A stretch of 64,000 nucleotides of DNA from Microcoleus vaginatus HSN003 (GTDB lineage Bacteria > Cyanobacteriota > Cyanobacteriia > Cyanobacteriales > Microcoleaceae). How positions within the stretch are numbered: position 1 is the first letter of the stretch; each line of letters begins with the position of its first letter. The notes beneath the pieces were generated by a model. It had not been told where the DNA came from. It made no database searches and saw only the letters and a program-made list of their open reading frames with translations. Where the stretch lies: contig NZ_CP031705.1 in the NCBI RefSeq assembly GCF_022701255.1, positions 5,828,001-5,892,000 on the forward strand, in the 5' to 3' direction. Shown piece after piece: positions 63,116 to 64,000 of this stretch. Position numbers and translations under genes: made by a program.

Positions 63116-63911
63116 TATCGCTGGTGTAATCCCTATGAATTACATCTGAGCGTGCTAAAATTCCGCTGCAAGTTTCAGCAATTGCTGGCTCCATACTTCC
63201 GCAAAGCAGTAGTCTGCCTTTAATTCCCGCTTTTTCCCAAGCCCGCAACAGCAAATGAGCTCCTTTTCTGACGCAAACACTGCCCACAAAGATAACAGTA
63301 ATCGTGTCTGACAGTGGCTTGTCGATCGAAAAATGCGGGAAGCGCTTGGGAGACCACCCGTAGCTGGTAAGGATCAGTTTATGTTCGGGAACTCCCGCTC
63401 CAATAAAAGATTTTTTAACCTCGGGGCTCGGACAAAAAATGAAATCAGCCAAACTAATTTCTTCCTCCTCTTGCTGAATCATATCAGCAGTAATTTTGTG
63501 TTGGGGAGCGATTCCTAAGCGGCTGGAAGCATCATCAATAATAAATTTTGCCTGCTTTGTATAGCAGTTGATGCGCTCCAAAAAAATGGGTTTGCTCTGC
63601 AGCTTCACTTTCCTAAAGGTTTCAATCGAAGTGTGAGGCCACAAATAAATTGCATCAAAATCCTTGATATCTCGGAGGAAACGCTTTTCTGTAAAATCTT
63701 TAGGCCAGTCAGCGCTGCGGTAATACAGCCATTGGAGGTATCTGGGTACAGCTTCCACAAGATTTGGTCTACGACATGATGGATCGCAATTCGGAACAAC
63801 CATGCGGACTTGAGAGTCAGGGTAATTCCACGGTTCGCAGAGTGAAAAAAATATATGGCTGACTGCCCGATCGCTACAGTAAATTGGGAACAAAGAACTT
63901 AAATTCAGCAT

Positions 63912-64000
63912 TTTTGACCAATCTCCACTCAAAATGATGGGTGTGGCTTAATACAGCATAAGCTATAGGCAGTTTAACACCGAAAACCGCAGCTCAATAG
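63912..64000. promoter_or_regulatory. 5' flank of the GT4 gene, duplicated upstream
   Basis: 63912-63990 matches 59858-59911 plus 61117-61140: shared words GGGTGTGG, TTTAATGCA or TTAATACAG, ATAAGCTATA and AACACCGAA. It is the uninterrupted version of the site hit by both the IS5-like and the IS630 elements. Confidence 0.6.

Larger units (their letters stand above)
61644..63911 (-). pseudogene. Family 4 glycosyltransferase, split by an IS630-type element
   Basis: N-terminal piece 63911 down to 63116 (MLNLSSLFPIYCSDRAVSHI; YLQWLYYRSADWPKDFTEKR; VIFVGSVCVRKGAHLLLRAW; DVIHRDYTSDIA). C-terminal piece 61963 down to 61644 (FAYREADFFAFPSLEEGSPL; EAMANGLPVLTS; KDGIIVSPYDEEALVTGL). Counting the duplicated TA once, the pieces join in frame as DYTSDIAFAYREADFF, and the total is 1116 nt (371 codons plus stop). 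The EX7E motif is FPSLEEGSPLVTYEA. No other lesion is seen. ATG 63911 has GGAG before it. Confidence 0.9.

Noticed and set aside
1..64000. tRNA or rRNA genes
   Set aside because: I looked for T-loop signatures (GGTTCGAATCC and its complement) and conserved rRNA stretches on both strands and saw none; a covariance-model scan would be needed to exclude a diverged tRNA.

Overview
The window comes from a filamentous, non-heterocystous-type cyanobacterium, most likely in the Microcoleus/Oscillatoria/Phormidium group. Evidence: very frequent HIP1-type GCGATCGC octamers, cyanobacterial signature genes (Tic20-like, TxlA/HCF164-like, NIL-ferredoxin, a giant Ser/Thr kinase-ATPase-histidine kinase), and intergenic spacers full of short tandem repeats (TTTTAGA, CTTCCTT, TCAACTG, GGGAATT types) and small hairpin elements. 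The genus is an inference from the style of the DNA, not from a marker gene.

Region 1-15.5 kb is mostly housekeeping on the minus strand: argJ (cut by the window edge), two tandem paralogous mini-proteins, rpsF divergent from a sugar ABC permease, a 7TM-HD phosphohydrolase, an ADP-ribosylglycohydrolase-like protein, aroQ, a conserved 45-residue protein, cinA, a WecA/MraY-type transferase, glyA, a Cys-rich mini-protein, a Tic20-like protein, an FAH-family enzyme and 5-formyl-THF cyclo-ligase. glyA and the cyclo-ligase both belong to one-carbon metabolism.

Region 15.5-21.5 kb is the most unusual. A short STAND/NB-ARC ATPase without sensor repeats lies head-to-head with a dynamin-like GTPase that carries an N-terminal XRE helix-turn-helix. 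The shared 213-bp spacer holds TGAC(A/G) boxes spaced about 10 bp. The dynamin gene is cut near its 3' end by a complete 1507-bp IS66-family element with 14-bp terminal inverted repeats and an exact 8-bp target duplication, so the ancestral 749-codon gene can be rebuilt.

Region 21.5-34 kb returns to housekeeping (txlA, ferredoxin, aroK, LapA-like, ubiX, RNase R/II, clpP), with a MazF/PemK toxin operon that ends in a frameshifted DUF433 gene, and MITE-like elements.

Region 34-51 kb is a signalling block: two separate kinase-then-cyclase units, HstK-like kinase followed by REC-cyclase, and hybrid histidine kinase followed by REC-GAF-PAS-cyclase, separated by a HAD phosphatase and an alpha/beta hydrolase. 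Both units probably feed cAMP signalling.

Region 52-64 kb starts with a histone-deacetylase-family gene and then becomes a surface-polysaccharide locus in decay: a GT2 gene frameshifted in a C7 tract, three left-handed beta-helix acyltransferases, a GT2 pseudogene, an intact GT4, and a second GT4 split by an IS630-type element. Two further insertion sequences sit inside a duplicated copy of that GT4 gene's 5' region, and one pseudogene is a fusion of a GT2 start with an acyltransferase tail joined at a HIP1-like site. No rRNA, tRNA or CRISPR array was recognised.
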